Below, one piece after another: positions 13,007 to 22,794 of a stretch of DNA of 64,000 nt (positions are counted from its first letter, which is position 1; every line of letters starts with the position of its first letter). Under the pieces are notes generated by a model. That model did not search any database and was not told where the DNA came from. It was given only the letters and a program-made list of their open reading frames with translations. The stretch comes from an uncultured Bacilli bacterium (GTDB taxonomy: Bacteria; Bacillota_I; Bacilli_A; RFN20; CAG-826), in the NCBI GenBank assembly GCA_905236715.1, contig CAJOMQ010000006.1:1-64000 (forward strand), read 5' to 3'. A program made the translations under genes and the position numbers.

Positions 13007-14398
13007 TTAATATTTTATACTTCCACTTGTTCTTGGATAAGGTTGAACATCACGAATATTTTGCATACCGGTGACATACATTAATAAACGGTCAAAACCA
13101 ATACCGAAGCCAGAATGGCGGCATCCACCATAGCGGCGTGTGTCTAAATACCACGCTAATTCCTCGGCATTTCCTAATTCTTCCATTTTTTGTTTTAATA
13201 AATCGTAGCGTTCTTCTCTTTGTGAACCACCGACGAGTTCACCAACTGCGGGCACCAATAAGTCACAAGCGGCAACGGTTTTGCCATCGTCATTTTGACG
13301 CATATAGAAGGCTTTGATTTCTTTGGGATAATCAGTTAAGAATAATGGACCTTTGATAACTTCTTCGGTCAAGTATCTCTCGTGTTCAGATTGTAAATCC
13401 ATACCCCATTCGATTTTGTTATTGTCAAATTTATGACCATTCTTCACGGCTTCTTGTAATAATTCAATACCGCGTGTATAAGTCATTCTTTCAAATTTAG
13501 AATTAGCAACATGAGTTAATCTATCAAAGAGAGTGGTATCAATCATCGTGTTAAAGAAATTCATCTCTTCCGGGCAAGCTGCTAAGACGTAATTGATACA
13601 ATATTTCACACAATCTTCAATGACATCCATATTGTCATTTAAATCCGCAAAAGCCATCTCTGGTTCCACCATCCAGAATTCAGAGGCATGTCTAACGGTA
13701 TTAGAATGCTCAGCGCGGAAAGCAGGACCAAAAGTATAAACATCGCGGAACGCAAGAGCGAATGGTTCCACATGTAATTGACCAGTAACTGTAAGATTAA
13801 CTTTACGACCATAGAAAGAATTGGGGTCTTTGGTATCATGAGTCACGACATCAAAAACATTACCCGCTCCTTCTCCATCATTCGTAGTAATTAATGGAGT
13901 GTGGACATAGATAAATCCTCTTTCTTGGAAGAATTGATGAATTGCAAATGATAAAACGCTTCTGACACGGAAAACCGCTTGGAAAGTATTAGCTCTTGGT
14001 CTGACATGAGCAATTTCTCGTAAGAATTCAAAGCTATGTCTTTTCTTTTGTAATGGGTAATCTTCAGCAACGTCGCCTTCTAATTCACAGTCAGTCACTT
14101 GAATTTCAAAAGGTTGTTTATTTTCTGGTGTTAACACTAATTTACCTAAAACTCTAATCGCGGAACCGGTATTTAAACTAGATAAAATATCGTGATTTTT
14201 TGATTCGTTGTTATAGACGAGTTGGACATTTTTAAAATATGTGCCATCGTTAAATTCAATAAAGCCAATTGAACCATTATCGCGGTTAGTGCGTACCCAA
14301 CCTTCTAATTCAACATAAGCAAAATCTTTTAATTCTTCAGGTTCGTTGGCAATCACGACATCATATAATTCAAAGTTAGTAGTTTTAATAGGTTCCAT
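13007..14398 (-). CDS. asnS: Asparaginyl-tRNA synthetase
   Basis: Class II motifs: FGPAFRAEHSNTVRHASEFWMVEPEMAFADL, GGSQREERYDLL, GFGIGFDRLLMYVTG. SD GAGGA favours start at MEPIKTT (14398). Confidence 0.95.
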   Translation of the reverse strand: MEPIKTTNFELYDVVIANEPEELKDFAYVELEGWVRTNRDNGSIGFIEFNDGTYFKNVQLVYNNESKNHDILSSLNTGSAIRVLGKLVLTPENKQPFEIQVTDCELEGDVAEDYPLQKKRHSFEFLREIAHVRPRANTFQAVFRVRSVLSFAIHQFFQERGFIYVHTPLITTNDGEGAGNVFDVVTHDTKDPNSFYGRKVNLTVTGQLHVEPFALAFRDVYTFGPAFRAEHSNTVRHASEFWMVEPEMAFADLNDNMDVIEDCVKYCINYVLAACPEEMNFFNTMIDTTLFDRLTHVANSKFERMTYTRGIELLQEAVKNGHKFDNNKIEWGMDLQSEHERYLTEEVIKGPLFLTDYPKEIKAFYMRQNDDGKTVAACDLLVPAVGELVGGSQREERYDLLKQKMEELGNAEELAWYLDTRRYGGCRHSGFGIGFDRLLMYVTGMQNIRDVQPYPRTSGSIKY

Positions 14399-14446
14399 AG
14401 GTAAATCCTCTTTCATAAATTATAGCAAGTAAATGTATAAATGCAT

Positions 14447-15466
14447 TTAATTTTCAAATTTTAAATAATCTTCAATAAACCAGTTGGGGTCCGCACCAAG
14501 ACTTAAATCCGCGAAGACTTGTCTTTCATATAAATGCTCAGCAACTTTAGCAATCATTGCCGCATTATCGGTAGTACACCATAAGGGAGGGATGACTATT
14601 TTAATATTTCGTTTATCCATTTCTTCTTTCATGCGACTACGAAGATATGAATTAGCGGAAACTCCACCCGCAAGAATCACTTCTTTAACAGCAAATTCCT
14701 CCACTGCTTTTATAGTACGATCCACGACCATCCCAATAGCGACATCTTGGAAGCTTCGGCACATATCTGGAACATTGACCTTTTCTCCTCTTTGTTCCAA
14801 ATTGTGAACCAAATTAATTACATTTGTTTTTAAACCAGAGTATGACAAATCGTAAGTATGTTCACCTTTTAATGGTGTTGGTAAATCATATGTGTGTTGA
14901 CCAAGTTTGGCATTTTGATCAATTGGTAAACCACCAGGATATGGTAAACCAAGAACACGGGCGACTTTGTCATAACATTCCCCAATTGCGTCATCGCGTG
15001 TTTCACCAATAACTTCAAATTGGAGATGGTCTTTCATAATGACCAATTCGCTATTACCACCAGAAACAACTACCGCGAGAAGAGGGAATTGTAATTCATC
15101 GACATATTCATTGGCGTAGATGTGACCAGTTAAATGGTGAACAGGAATTAAAGGCTTTTTATATAACATTGCCAATGTTTTTGCGGCTTGTAAACCAACG
15201 TGTAATGCGCCGATTAAGCCAGGACCACGTGTGACCGCAAAAGCATCGACATCTTCTAATTTGATATTAGCCTGCTCAATTGCTTCTTTTAAAACCGCAC
15301 CGATATTTTCGGCATGTAAACGAGAAGCAATTTCGGGCATCACACCACCATATTTACGGTGAACTTCAATTTGGGTGGAAACGACATTAGAAAGGAGTTT
15401 GCCATCTTTTGTAATAGCAACCGCAGTTTCATCACAACTACTTTCAATAGCTAAAATAATTGCCAT
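14447..15466 (-). CDS. tsaD: tRNA N6-adenosine threonylcarbamoyltransferase
   Basis: ILAIESSCDETAVAI, HHLTGHIYANE, SYSGLKTNV; SD AGGAGG. Confidence 0.98.
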   Translation of the reverse strand: MAIILAIESSCDETAVAITKDGKLLSNVVSTQIEVHRKYGGVMPEIASRLHAENIGAVLKEAIEQANIKLEDVDAFAVTRGPGLIGALHVGLQAAKTLAMLYKKPLIPVHHLTGHIYANEYVDELQFPLLAVVVSGGNSELVIMKDHLQFEVIGETRDDAIGECYDKVARVLGLPYPGGLPIDQNAKLGQHTYDLPTPLKGEHTYDLSYSGLKTNVINLVHNLEQRGEKVNVPDMCRSFQDVAIGMVVDRTIKAVEEFAVKEVILAGGVSANSYLRSRMKEEMDKRNIKIVIPPLWCTTDNAAMIAKVAEHLYERQVFADLSLGADPNWFIEDYLKFEN

Positions 15467-15912
15467 TAGATATTTCCTCCTTCTTGTCTCACCATATAAA
15501 TAGCGTCTTCGCCGTTGTTATAATAATGCTCTTTCACCACAATTTGCTGAAAACCAAATTTTTGATATAAGTTAATGGCTTTCGTGTTACTTGTTCTTAC
15601 TTCAAGAGTGATGCTATTAACTTTTTTAGCAAAGCAATCATCAATCATTTCTTGCATTAATAGATAGGAAAGGTGTTGACCTTGATATTGCTTTTTAATG
15701 GCGATTTGTGCGATAGTTGCGGAATCAAATGTAATCCAATAATCAAGAAAGCCAATTATTAATCCATCATTTTCTAAAACTAAAATCACACTAACTGGAT
15801 TTCCTTCTAATTCATAAAGAATGTCATTTTCTTTCCAAGGCTGGACAAAACATTCTTCTTCTATTTGTAATATTTGTGATATGTCATTTTTATTAGCAAA
15901 GCGAATTTCCAT
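15466..15912 (-). CDS. rimI: Ribosomal protein S18-alanine N-acetyltransferase
   Basis: GNAT fold (IAIKKQYQGQHLSYLLMQEMI...LEVRTSNTKAINLYQKFGF), in tsa cluster. Confidence 0.9.
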   Translation of the reverse strand: MEIRFANKNDISQILQIEEECFVQPWKENDILYELEGNPVSVILVLENDGLIIGFLDYWITFDSATIAQIAIKKQYQGQHLSYLLMQEMIDDCFAKKVNSITLEVRTSNTKAINLYQKFGFQQIVVKEHYYNNGEDAIYMVRQEGGNI

Positions 15913-15913
15913 A

Positions 15914-16501
15914 TCAATCCTTCATATATACAGGTACTAAACCGAGAGGGTTTTGCAACTTTTTTGTTGTCTTCAATAAAGAAAACATCTGAGTAGGAAT
16001 ATCACTAACAACACCTTTTAATCCAAGATATTCCACATCACCACATATAGAATAATCGGGGTGAGCGGTAATATATTCCATAACTTTGTCATTAGTCATA
16101 ATTTGATCATTTAATAAACATTTATCGCCTTCATAAACACCGATATATGATCTTTTACTTCTTGCATTAATTAAACAAATAGATGGGTTGTCGTTGTCTT
16201 TCAAAACATGTAAAGAACTAACCACATATAAATCGCAATCTAAGACAGTGCAAATGGTCTTAGCGATAGTTACCGTGATTCGCACCCCTGTATAAGAACC
16301 AGGGCCATTAGCCACCATTATAGATTTGATATTTTCACGAGAAATATTATGCTTTTGAAGCATTTTATCAATTTCCGGAGCCATTATTTCGGATTGCGTT
16401 TGCCAAGCATCCATAGACAAAGAATCAATTAGCCCGCTATCATCTGCGAGACCAATTGACATATTTCTGTTAGAAGAATCCAAAAATAATATTGCCATCA
16501 A
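15914..16501 (-). CDS. tsaB: tRNA threonylcarbamoyladenosine biosynthesis protein TsaB
   Basis: ILFLDSSNRNMSIGLADD, ANGPGSYTGVRI. Confidence 0.93.
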   Translation of the reverse strand: MMAILFLDSSNRNMSIGLADDSGLIDSLSMDAWQTQSEIMAPEIDKMLQKHNISRENIKSIMVANGPGSYTGVRITVTIAKTICTVLDCDLYVVSSLHVLKDNDNPSICLINARSKRSYIGVYEGDKCLLNDQIMTNDKVMEYITAHPDYSICGDVEYLGLKGVVSDIPTQMFSLLKTTKKLQNPLGLVPVYMKD

Positions 16502-16938
16502 ATCTTCTCCAAAATTTCTTTATTCGCGGATATCGTAAGCATACGGTTATCTCCGCCTTTATTGATTATTTCAATCTCAATCAAGTCATCTGGTAATAAA
16601 GAAGAAATATACATTGGCCATTCAATAACAGTGATACCTGTTTCATAGCCAATATATTCATCTAAACCGATATCAGTGTTAACATCCGCGAGACGATAAG
16701 CATCGATATGAATTAGAGGTTTAGGATATTTAGCATATATTTTCATGATATTAAAAGTAGGTGATTGCACCACTTCTTTAATACCTAAACCTTCCGCTAT
16801 ACCTCTCACTAATGTCGTTTTACCAGCGCCTAAATCGCCAGTTAAAGCTAAAACACTTCCAACAGGAAGCACCTTGGCTAAGTAAGCTCCAAGTCTCATG
16901 GTTTCTTCTTTATTCGACGTTAAAATAACTTTTTCCAT
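16498..16938 (-). CDS. tsaE: tRNA threonylcarbamoyladenosine biosynthesis ATPase TsaE
   Basis: LTGDLGAGKTTLVRGIAEGLGI, SPTFNIMKIY, HIDAYRL. Confidence 0.96.
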   Translation of the reverse strand: MEKVILTSNKEETMRLGAYLAKVLPVGSVLALTGDLGAGKTTLVRGIAEGLGIKEVVQSPTFNIMKIYAKYPKPLIHIDAYRLADVNTDIGLDEYIGYETGITVIEWPMYISSLLPDDLIEIEIINKGGDNRMLTISANKEILEKI

Positions 16939-16961
16939 AATATTTCAATATGAAGCAAAAT

Positions 16962-17501
16962 TTAGCCGTTATTCTTATCTACAATTTCTAAATATCGATT
17001 GTAATACCGCAAGATATCTTCATCGATAAAGGGAAATACGTGTTCTTTCATTCTTTTAACAATCACTCTCGCTTGATAGCGGAGAATGACATCTAAGTCA
17101 TCATTATATTGATATGTTTCACGATGATGAGCGTATTCTTTTTGATCTAAAAGGCGAATGTCGCCATTAGGAAATAATTTAACATCTAAATCATAATCAA
17201 TATATTTTATATATTCGTTATCAATTAAAGATGGGGAAGCGATATTGCAATAATAACAAATGCCATCATTTTTAATCATACAAATAGCGTTCCACCATTC
17301 CTTTTTCGAAAAGATAGTGACCGCTGGTTCTTTAGTAAACCAACGACGGCCGTTATTTTCAATGACCTTGGCTCTCTTTGAGGCAACAACGATAAAATCA
17401 TCATTATTTTCCAATACTAAACCACGATCCCATGTACGATGAATGGTACCATCATGTTTAAAACATTGTATGCCTAGCCAACGGCCCACTAAAGATTTCA
17501 T
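16962..17501 (-). CDS. DUF402 domain protein (NtdP-like nucleoside tri/diphosphatase)
   Basis: WDRGLVLENNDDFIVVASKRAKVIENNGRRW...YYCNIASP.. DYDLDVKLFPNGDIRLLDQKEY. Confidence 0.85.
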   Translation of the reverse strand: MKSLVGRWLGIQCFKHDGTIHRTWDRGLVLENNDDFIVVASKRAKVIENNGRRWFTKEPAVTIFSKKEWWNAICMIKNDGICYYCNIASPSLIDNEYIKYIDYDLDVKLFPNGDIRLLDQKEYAHHRETYQYNDDLDVILRYQARVIVKRMKEHVFPFIDEDILRYYNRYLEIVDKNNG

Positions 17502-17503
17502 AA

Positions 17504-18556
17504 TTATTTATTAATACTGTTAAATACCGCTAAAACATCATACAAATCTTGTCTAAATTTATTATTGGCTTTACCAGTAAAAACAGATTGGAAAGGTAAG
17601 GTCATAATTTCATCACTATATGATAAATAAGCGGAAGAATGACCAGCCCAAAAGACAAAATTCGCATTTAAGAGATTTTCATCAAGAGAAATTTTCTTGA
17701 TTTCCGAAAGGAATTTATTACCAAAAATCTTCTTCACATCAGCATCTTTTGGTCCACAGATGACAAAATTATCTTCATCCACTAAAGCCACCATATTTTC
17801 AACATTATTTGGTAAATCGACTGGTTTATCTTTATTCTTAATTGTCACAATGAAATGATCTTCAAAATGTAACGAATTAGTGGTCGTTAAATATTTACCC
17901 ACAAATAAAGATAATCTCTTGCGACCTTGACCATTGTCGTATAAGCCTAAATCACCAACCACAAATGATTGGCCATTATATTTACCATGAACAAGATTAC
18001 GAGAAGCAATGTTGCCTAAATTGGTATAGGCACCTTCAACAATTAAATCGGCGAGATCAAATTTTTCTTTTTCATCGGTATAAACATCAGCGGTGTTGCT
18101 ATCGATAAAATTATGAGAATTAAAAACTTTGTTAACTAATTTGATATATTCTTTGGTCATATCTGGGGTTCTATTTTTGGTAATGATATAAAACACCAAC
18201 ATACCAACAACCGCCGAGCCAATCAAACACCAACCGGCAATTTTAAAACCCATTGCCTCTTGCGTTATAAAGATGACAGAAGCAATAGCCACCGCCATGA
18301 CAATACCCATCATGATATAGCTTAAGCGACGGCTCTTATTATATTTTTTGATGAAGTCCAAACGAGCGGTTTCAATAATCTCTTCATAGGGACGTTCATC
18401 TTCTAATTTTTCAATGAGAGTTTTTTGTGATAATAAATCTTCTTGATTTTCTTTTTGTTCAGTTTCATTTTCTAGTGCAGGAGCATCTTCTGATACAGGA
18501 ACATCTTGTGATAATTCCTCTTCCTGGACATTTAATTCTTTCTTTTCTTCTTCCAT
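17504..18556 (-). CDS. Hypothetical membrane protein (DUF3137-like C-terminal domain possible)
   Basis: Acidic N-terminus, two TM helices, C-terminal soluble domain with GKYNGQSFVVGDLGLYD. Confidence 0.6.
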   Translation of the reverse strand: MEEEKKELNVQEEELSQDVPVSEDAPALENETEQKENQEDLLSQKTLIEKLEDERPYEEIIETARLDFIKKYNKSRRLSYIMMGIVMAVAIASVIFITQEAMGFKIAGWCLIGSAVVGMLVFYIITKNRTPDMTKEYIKLVNKVFNSHNFIDSNTADVYTDEKEKFDLADLIVEGAYTNLGNIASRNLVHGKYNGQSFVVGDLGLYDNGQGRKRLSLFVGKYLTTTNSLHFEDHFIVTIKNKDKPVDLPNNVENMVALVDEDNFVICGPKDADVKKIFGNKFLSEIKKISLDENLLNANFVFWAGHSSAYLSYSDEIMTLPFQSVFTGKANNKFRQDLYDVLAVFNSINK

Positions 18557-18631
18557 ATTAAAGTCCTCGATTTCTAATAGTATATCATACTAAATTAGAA
18601 AAGCACGATTTTTACAAAGTAAGAGATTTTA

Positions 18632-19669
18632 TTATTTAACAGGGTAACGCTTTTCAATAGCTCTAATCGCGGGGAACAATAACATTAAACCCGCAATCGC
18701 AATACCACCAGAAACTAAAACATACAATAAATTGTATTCTAAGGCATCTATAGAAGTACTGCTCCACAAGGGAAGATGATAAATGACAACGCTAGAAGTT
18801 GTACTACCAATATATCTCACTAATGTGGAAAGCAAACCACCAACAAAAATAAAGAGAAGTGATTTCCATGTAGAATATTTGCTTTCATCTTTTGAAAGAA
18901 TAAGAGGTTTAAAGAATCCTAAAATAGCGACAGAGCCAAAACCAAGTAGGTAATCAAATGGGTAAGTAGCAAATCCATATCCGTCAGAAATACAGGTTAA
19001 TAATCCATATATAAAACCACCGCAAATAAAACCAGTTAGTGGTCCTCTTCTTAAGGCTATAATCATCAAAGGAAGCATTTGTAAATTTACTGATCCACCA
19101 GTTGGAGAGCGGAAGAAAGTTATAAGGTTTAAAACAAAAGCCGCCGCAATTAAAATAGCGTCTTCCGCAATGCCTCTAACTGATTGACTGGAGAAGCTAG
19201 ATAAAGAGATAAAACACATAAATTCAATTGCCAACAAAAAGATACTTACTGCGGTTCCCCAGGCAATACTAGCATCTTTAAAATTCTCCACTAATTCATA
19301 TGCAAAACTTGTAAAAATTTCCTTATTCAAGAACAAAAAACAAACATCTACGGCAATAAAAATTAAGCCAACGGTAACTAAAACATCGTGCACTTTTTTG
19401 TGATTTTGAAAAATATAAGCAAATATAAGAAGAAGCAAAATAATACCAATCAAACAGACAAATAAAACACCAAGCCATGGTTCAGTTATCTTGCCATCAA
19501 ATAACTTGATAATATTAACTTTAAAATAAGTGTCAATTTTATCTTCACCAACGTAAATTCTTGTGCGATAGCTTAAAAGTGGCGCAAACAAAAAACCAAT
19601 AATTGCAAGATTGAGTATAAAAGCAATAATATAGGTTAAGTTTTTCTTAATAAATTCTTTGAATTTCAT
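18632..19669 (-). CDS. thiT: ThiT-like ECF thiamine transporter S component with an extra N-terminal membrane domain
   Basis: C-terminal half FFRSPTGGSVNLQMLPLMIIALRRGPLTGFICGGFIYGLL..FDYLLGFGSVAILG matches ThiT; TPP riboswitch upstream; start at ATG 19669 preceded by GGAGG (the ORF track's 19681 is a TTG). Confidence 0.85.
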   Translation of the reverse strand: MKFKEFIKKNLTYIIAFILNLAIIGFLFAPLLSYRTRIYVGEDKIDTYFKVNIIKLFDGKITEPWLGVLFVCLIGIILLLLIFAYIFQNHKKVHDVLVTVGLIFIAVDVCFLFLNKEIFTSFAYELVENFKDASIAWGTAVSIFLLAIEFMCFISLSSFSSQSVRGIAEDAILIAAAFVLNLITFFRSPTGGSVNLQMLPLMIIALRRGPLTGFICGGFIYGLLTCISDGYGFATYPFDYLLGFGSVAILGFFKPLILSKDESKYSTWKSLLFIFVGGLLSTLVRYIGSTTSSVVIYHLPLWSSTSIDALEYNLLYVLVSGGIAIAGLMLLFPAIRAIEKRYPVK

Positions 19670-19711
19670 AAAAACCTCCAAGTATTGTACCTGGAGGACA
19701 TCAAATAAAAA

Positions 19712-19795
19712 AATCTCCTACGCTTGCATTACCAAGATCAGGTACAAGGTCGAATGGTGCACCATTCCTCTCAGCCGAGTTCACTCAGCTCCCAA
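19712..19795 (-). promoter_or_regulatory. TPP (THI-box) riboswitch
   Basis: Minus: GGGAGCTGAGTGAACTCGGCTGAGAGGAATGGTGCACCATTCGACCTTGTACCTGATCTTGGTAATGCAAGCGTAGGAGA, with the conserved GGCTGAGA and ACCTGATCTTGGTAATGCAAGCGTAGG blocks. Confidence 0.94.
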
Positions 19796-19828
19796 AACAA
19801 TATTATGCTTTTATAAATATTAATTCCA

Positions 19829-20506
19829 CTATTTTTGTTTGCACCAATCTATTGGAGACAAGCCATTATTTTTTAAGAATTCATTTGCTTTACGGAAATG
19901 ACCATTGCCAAACCATCCACCATGGTTAGCGGCAAGCGGTGAAGGATGAACACATTCTAAAATCAAGTGATTAGGGTTGTGAAGATATTGTTTTAATTTG
20001 CGGGCATAGCCACCCCAGAGAAGAAAGACAATTGGATGATTTTGTTTATCTAATACTTCTAACACATCATGGAAAAACATCTGGTATTCGGGTATATTAT
20101 GGCTCAATGCTTGATGGGCTCTCACACTTAATATTGCGTTAAGCATCAGAACTCCTTGTTTTGCTAAATAAGTTAAATCACCACTATTTAAATCAAGGCT
20201 TGTGTCATATTCATCTTGTATTTCCTTATAAATATTAACTAGTGAAGGAGGTACTTTAACGCTGTTAGGAACAGAAAATGATAAGCCCATAGCTTGCCCT
20301 GGTTCGTGATATGGGTCTTGACCAATAATAACCACTTTGACGTTTTTTAAAGGTGTCAATTTGAAGGCATTAAAAAGTAATTTTCTAGGCGGGTAACATT
20401 CGAAGTGGTCATATTCGTAATCGAGAAATTTATTTAATTTTTGCGAATATTCCTTTCCTTGAATTGATTTAAAAAATTCGTTCCAAGTTAGAGGTATTTT
20501 ATCCAT
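19829..20506 (-). CDS. ung: Uracil-DNA glycosylase
   Basis: VVIIGQDPYHEPGQAMGLSFSVP, VLMLNAILSVR, HPSPLAANHGGWFG. Confidence 0.97.
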   Translation of the reverse strand: MDKIPLTWNEFFKSIQGKEYSQKLNKFLDYEYDHFECYPPRKLLFNAFKLTPLKNVKVVIIGQDPYHEPGQAMGLSFSVPNSVKVPPSLVNIYKEIQDEYDTSLDLNSGDLTYLAKQGVLMLNAILSVRAHQALSHNIPEYQMFFHDVLEVLDKQNHPIVFLLWGGYARKLKQYLHNPNHLILECVHPSPLAANHGGWFGNGHFRKANEFLKNNGLSPIDWCKQK

Positions 20507-20512
20507 GGAAAA

Positions 20513-20518
20513 ATGATA
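20513..20518 (-). promoter_or_regulatory. -10 element (TATCAT) for leaderless ung
   Basis: TATCAT - 6 nt - ATG(20506). Confidence 0.5.
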
Positions 20519-20545
20519 ACATTTTTAATGTTTAATAAAAATATA

Positions 20546-20551
20546 TATAAT
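20546..20551 (+). promoter_or_regulatory. -10 element (TATAAT) for leaderless 20558 gene
   Basis: TATAAT ATTTCC ATG; no SD. Confidence 0.7.
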
Positions 20552-20557
20552 ATTTCC

Positions 20558-21643
20558 ATGAAAGTATTTTTCGCTTTTAATCATCCTGCCCCATATAAAG
20601 TCAGAACTTTTAACGAATTAAATAAATATTTCGATATCTTTGTCATATTTGAAAGAACCAAGGCGAAAAATAGACCTCTTTCTTTTTATAACTGTAACCA
20701 GTATGACTTTCCGCATATGTTTTTAAAAAGAGGTAGTTTTGGGGATGAGCAATCAAATACAGGAGAACTAAAAAAATATCTCAAACACCATCACCAGGAA
20801 TATGACTTGATTGTCATGAATGGATATAGCACTATTTCGGAAATGCGTGCTATTAGATATCTAATTAAAAAGAAAATTCCTTATGTTTTACAAATTAATG
20901 GGGGAATTCCTCACAAAAATAATGCGATAAAAAGAAGACTGAAAAACTATTTCATTTCCCATGCCTATAAATATTTATCTCCAGGAGATATAGCCGATGA
21001 ATATTTACTAACTTATGGTGCTAAAAAAGAAGATATTCTCCACTACCCATACACAACACTAGAGCAAAAAGATAACTTAACTAATTTAATAAAAGACAAA
21101 GAACCAATTAGAAAAAAATATAATCTCCCATCTTCTCCATTATTTATTGCGGCCTCACAATTTATTGAAAGAAAAAATAATGTCTATCTCATACATTTAT
21201 TTAAAAATGTGAACGCCAATCTATTACTCATTGGTGATGGAAAAGAAAAAGATTTATATAAAGAAATCATTGAAAAAGAGAAAATAAATAATGTTTTTGT
21301 AAGAGATTTTGTTCCTAAAGAAACTCTATATGAAATTTTACAAGGAGCAGACTATTTCATCACTTTATCCAAAGAAGACATTTATGGTCATTCCACATTA
21401 GAAGCGCTCGCAAATGGATTACCAGTGATCTCTTCAGATAGAGTAATTAGTTCACGTCAGATTATCAAAAATAACGAAAATGGATTCCTTGTTTCTATAG
21501 AAAAGGAAGAGGAAATTTTGTCTGCCATTAACAATATTGGTAAAATAGATCTAAATAAATGTTTGGCAAGCGCGAAAGAATATACCATCGAAAATTCAGC
21601 CAAAACCATTGCGGACAAATTGAAAGGATTAATAAAACAGTGA
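20558..21643 (+). CDS. Glycosyltransferase family 1/4
   Basis: FIAASQFIERKNN..LLLIGDGKEKDL...VRDFVPKETLYEILQGADYFITLSKEDIYGHSTLEALANGLPVISS. Start at ATG 20558 (MKVFFAFNHP). Confidence 0.88.
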   Translation: MKVFFAFNHPAPYKVRTFNELNKYFDIFVIFERTKAKNRPLSFYNCNQYDFPHMFLKRGSFGDEQSNTGELKKYLKHHHQEYDLIVMNGYSTISEMRAIRYLIKKKIPYVLQINGGIPHKNNAIKRRLKNYFISHAYKYLSPGDIADEYLLTYGAKKEDILHYPYTTLEQKDNLTNLIKDKEPIRKKYNLPSSPLFIAASQFIERKNNVYLIHLFKNVNANLLLIGDGKEKDLYKEIIEKEKINNVFVRDFVPKETLYEILQGADYFITLSKEDIYGHSTLEALANGLPVISSDRVISSRQIIKNNENGFLVSIEKEEEILSAINNIGKIDLNKCLASAKEYTIENSAKTIADKLKGLIKQ

Positions 21644-22794
21644 AAATCATATATTTCACCACTGCCATTGAAAGAGATGATTACCGTGATTTTGTGAAAT
21701 TATGGAATATTTCACTTAACCCATCGAACCAAAATTTCCATAATAAGATGGTTCGTTCATTGGGCATAAATAATCAGGTAGATGTTATATCTATTCGTCC
21801 TTTTTCTAAACGTCATTGCAAAGTGAAAAGATTAATTGGGGAAACAAAAACCGAAGGCAATATAACTTGGCATTATATTCCTATTCGTGGAAATCGTTTA
21901 ACTAGACCCGCGAATATTCAAAAAGAAGTTACTAAATTATTAAAGAAATTGGATTTAACTGATGCCATTTTCCTGAGTGATACCATCAATCCAAATGTCA
22001 TCACTAACGCCAATAAAGCCAAGAAAAAATATGGAAATCCATTGGTTGGAATATTAACAGATTCACCAAGTAATATTAGTGGAACGGGAAGATCATACAC
22101 TTTATATTTGTTAAAGCAAGGCAATGATTTAGATGGATATATCGCCTTAACAAATGGTCTTAATGATTTATTTAACGAGAATAAAAAACCATCAATTATT
22201 AATGAAGGAATTGTGGAAGAAGATAAAATTATTCCCAAAGAAAATAAATATGGAAAATATTTCTTTTTTGGGGGAGCCTTATTAGAAAGATATGGCATTT
22301 ATAATTTGGTATCCGCTTTTAATAAATTAAAATGTGATGATGCAAAATTAATCATCTGTGGTCACCATGGTGATGAAAGAAAATTAAAAGAGGCTTTTAA
22401 TAAGAACCCCAATATTAAATATCTAAAAATTCTCCCAGTAAAAGAAGTTTTGCAATTAGAAGCTAATGCTTTAGCCAATATCAACCCAAGACCATATAAC
22501 CACGACTTAGATAAATTTTCTATCCCCAGTAAAACAATTGAATATTTTATTTCTGGAAAGCCCACAATTACTGCCAAAAGCACAATATTAGAAAATTACT
22601 TTCATAACGAGGCAATTTGGTGTGGATACGCTAAAGAAGATGAATTATTACAAGCTATGCAAAAAGTTTTAAAAATGGATGAAGATAAACAACTAAAAAT
22701 GGGTCAAGAAGCCAAAAAGAAAGCACTTGAACTATATTCATTAAGTGCCGTTAATAAAAAATTAAATGAGTTTTTAAGACAATTCATCAATTAA
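21640..22794 (+). CDS. Glycosyltransferase (GT1-like), GTG start
   Basis: Start VKIIYFTTAIERDDY at GTG overlapping the upstream TGA; GT-B C-terminus IICGHHGDERKLKEA..KYLKILPVKEVLQLEANALANINPRP..FSIPSKTIEYFISGKP. Confidence 0.85.
   Translation: MKIIYFTTAIERDDYRDFVKLWNISLNPSNQNFHNKMVRSLGINNQVDVISIRPFSKRHCKVKRLIGETKTEGNITWHYIPIRGNRLTRPANIQKEVTKLLKKLDLTDAIFLSDTINPNVITNANKAKKKYGNPLVGILTDSPSNISGTGRSYTLYLLKQGNDLDGYIALTNGLNDLFNENKKPSIINEGIVEEDKIIPKENKYGKYFFFGGALLERYGIYNLVSAFNKLKCDDAKLIICGHHGDERKLKEAFNKNPNIKYLKILPVKEVLQLEANALANINPRPYNHDLDKFSIPSKTIEYFISGKPTITAKSTILENYFHNEAIWCGYAKEDELLQAMQKVLKMDEDKQLKMGQEAKKKALELYSLSAVNKKLNEFLRQFIN

Noticed and set aside
13007-16938. tsaE-tsaB-rimI-tsaD-asnS linkage as a novel functional island
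   Set aside because: The tsa/rimI clustering is a common Firmicutes arrangement; adjacent asnS alone is not remarkable.
18632-19681. ORF-track start MEVFMKFK (TTG at 19681) for thiT
   Set aside because: Internal ATG at 19669 has a perfectly placed GGAGG; the TTG falls in the loop of the SD hairpin.
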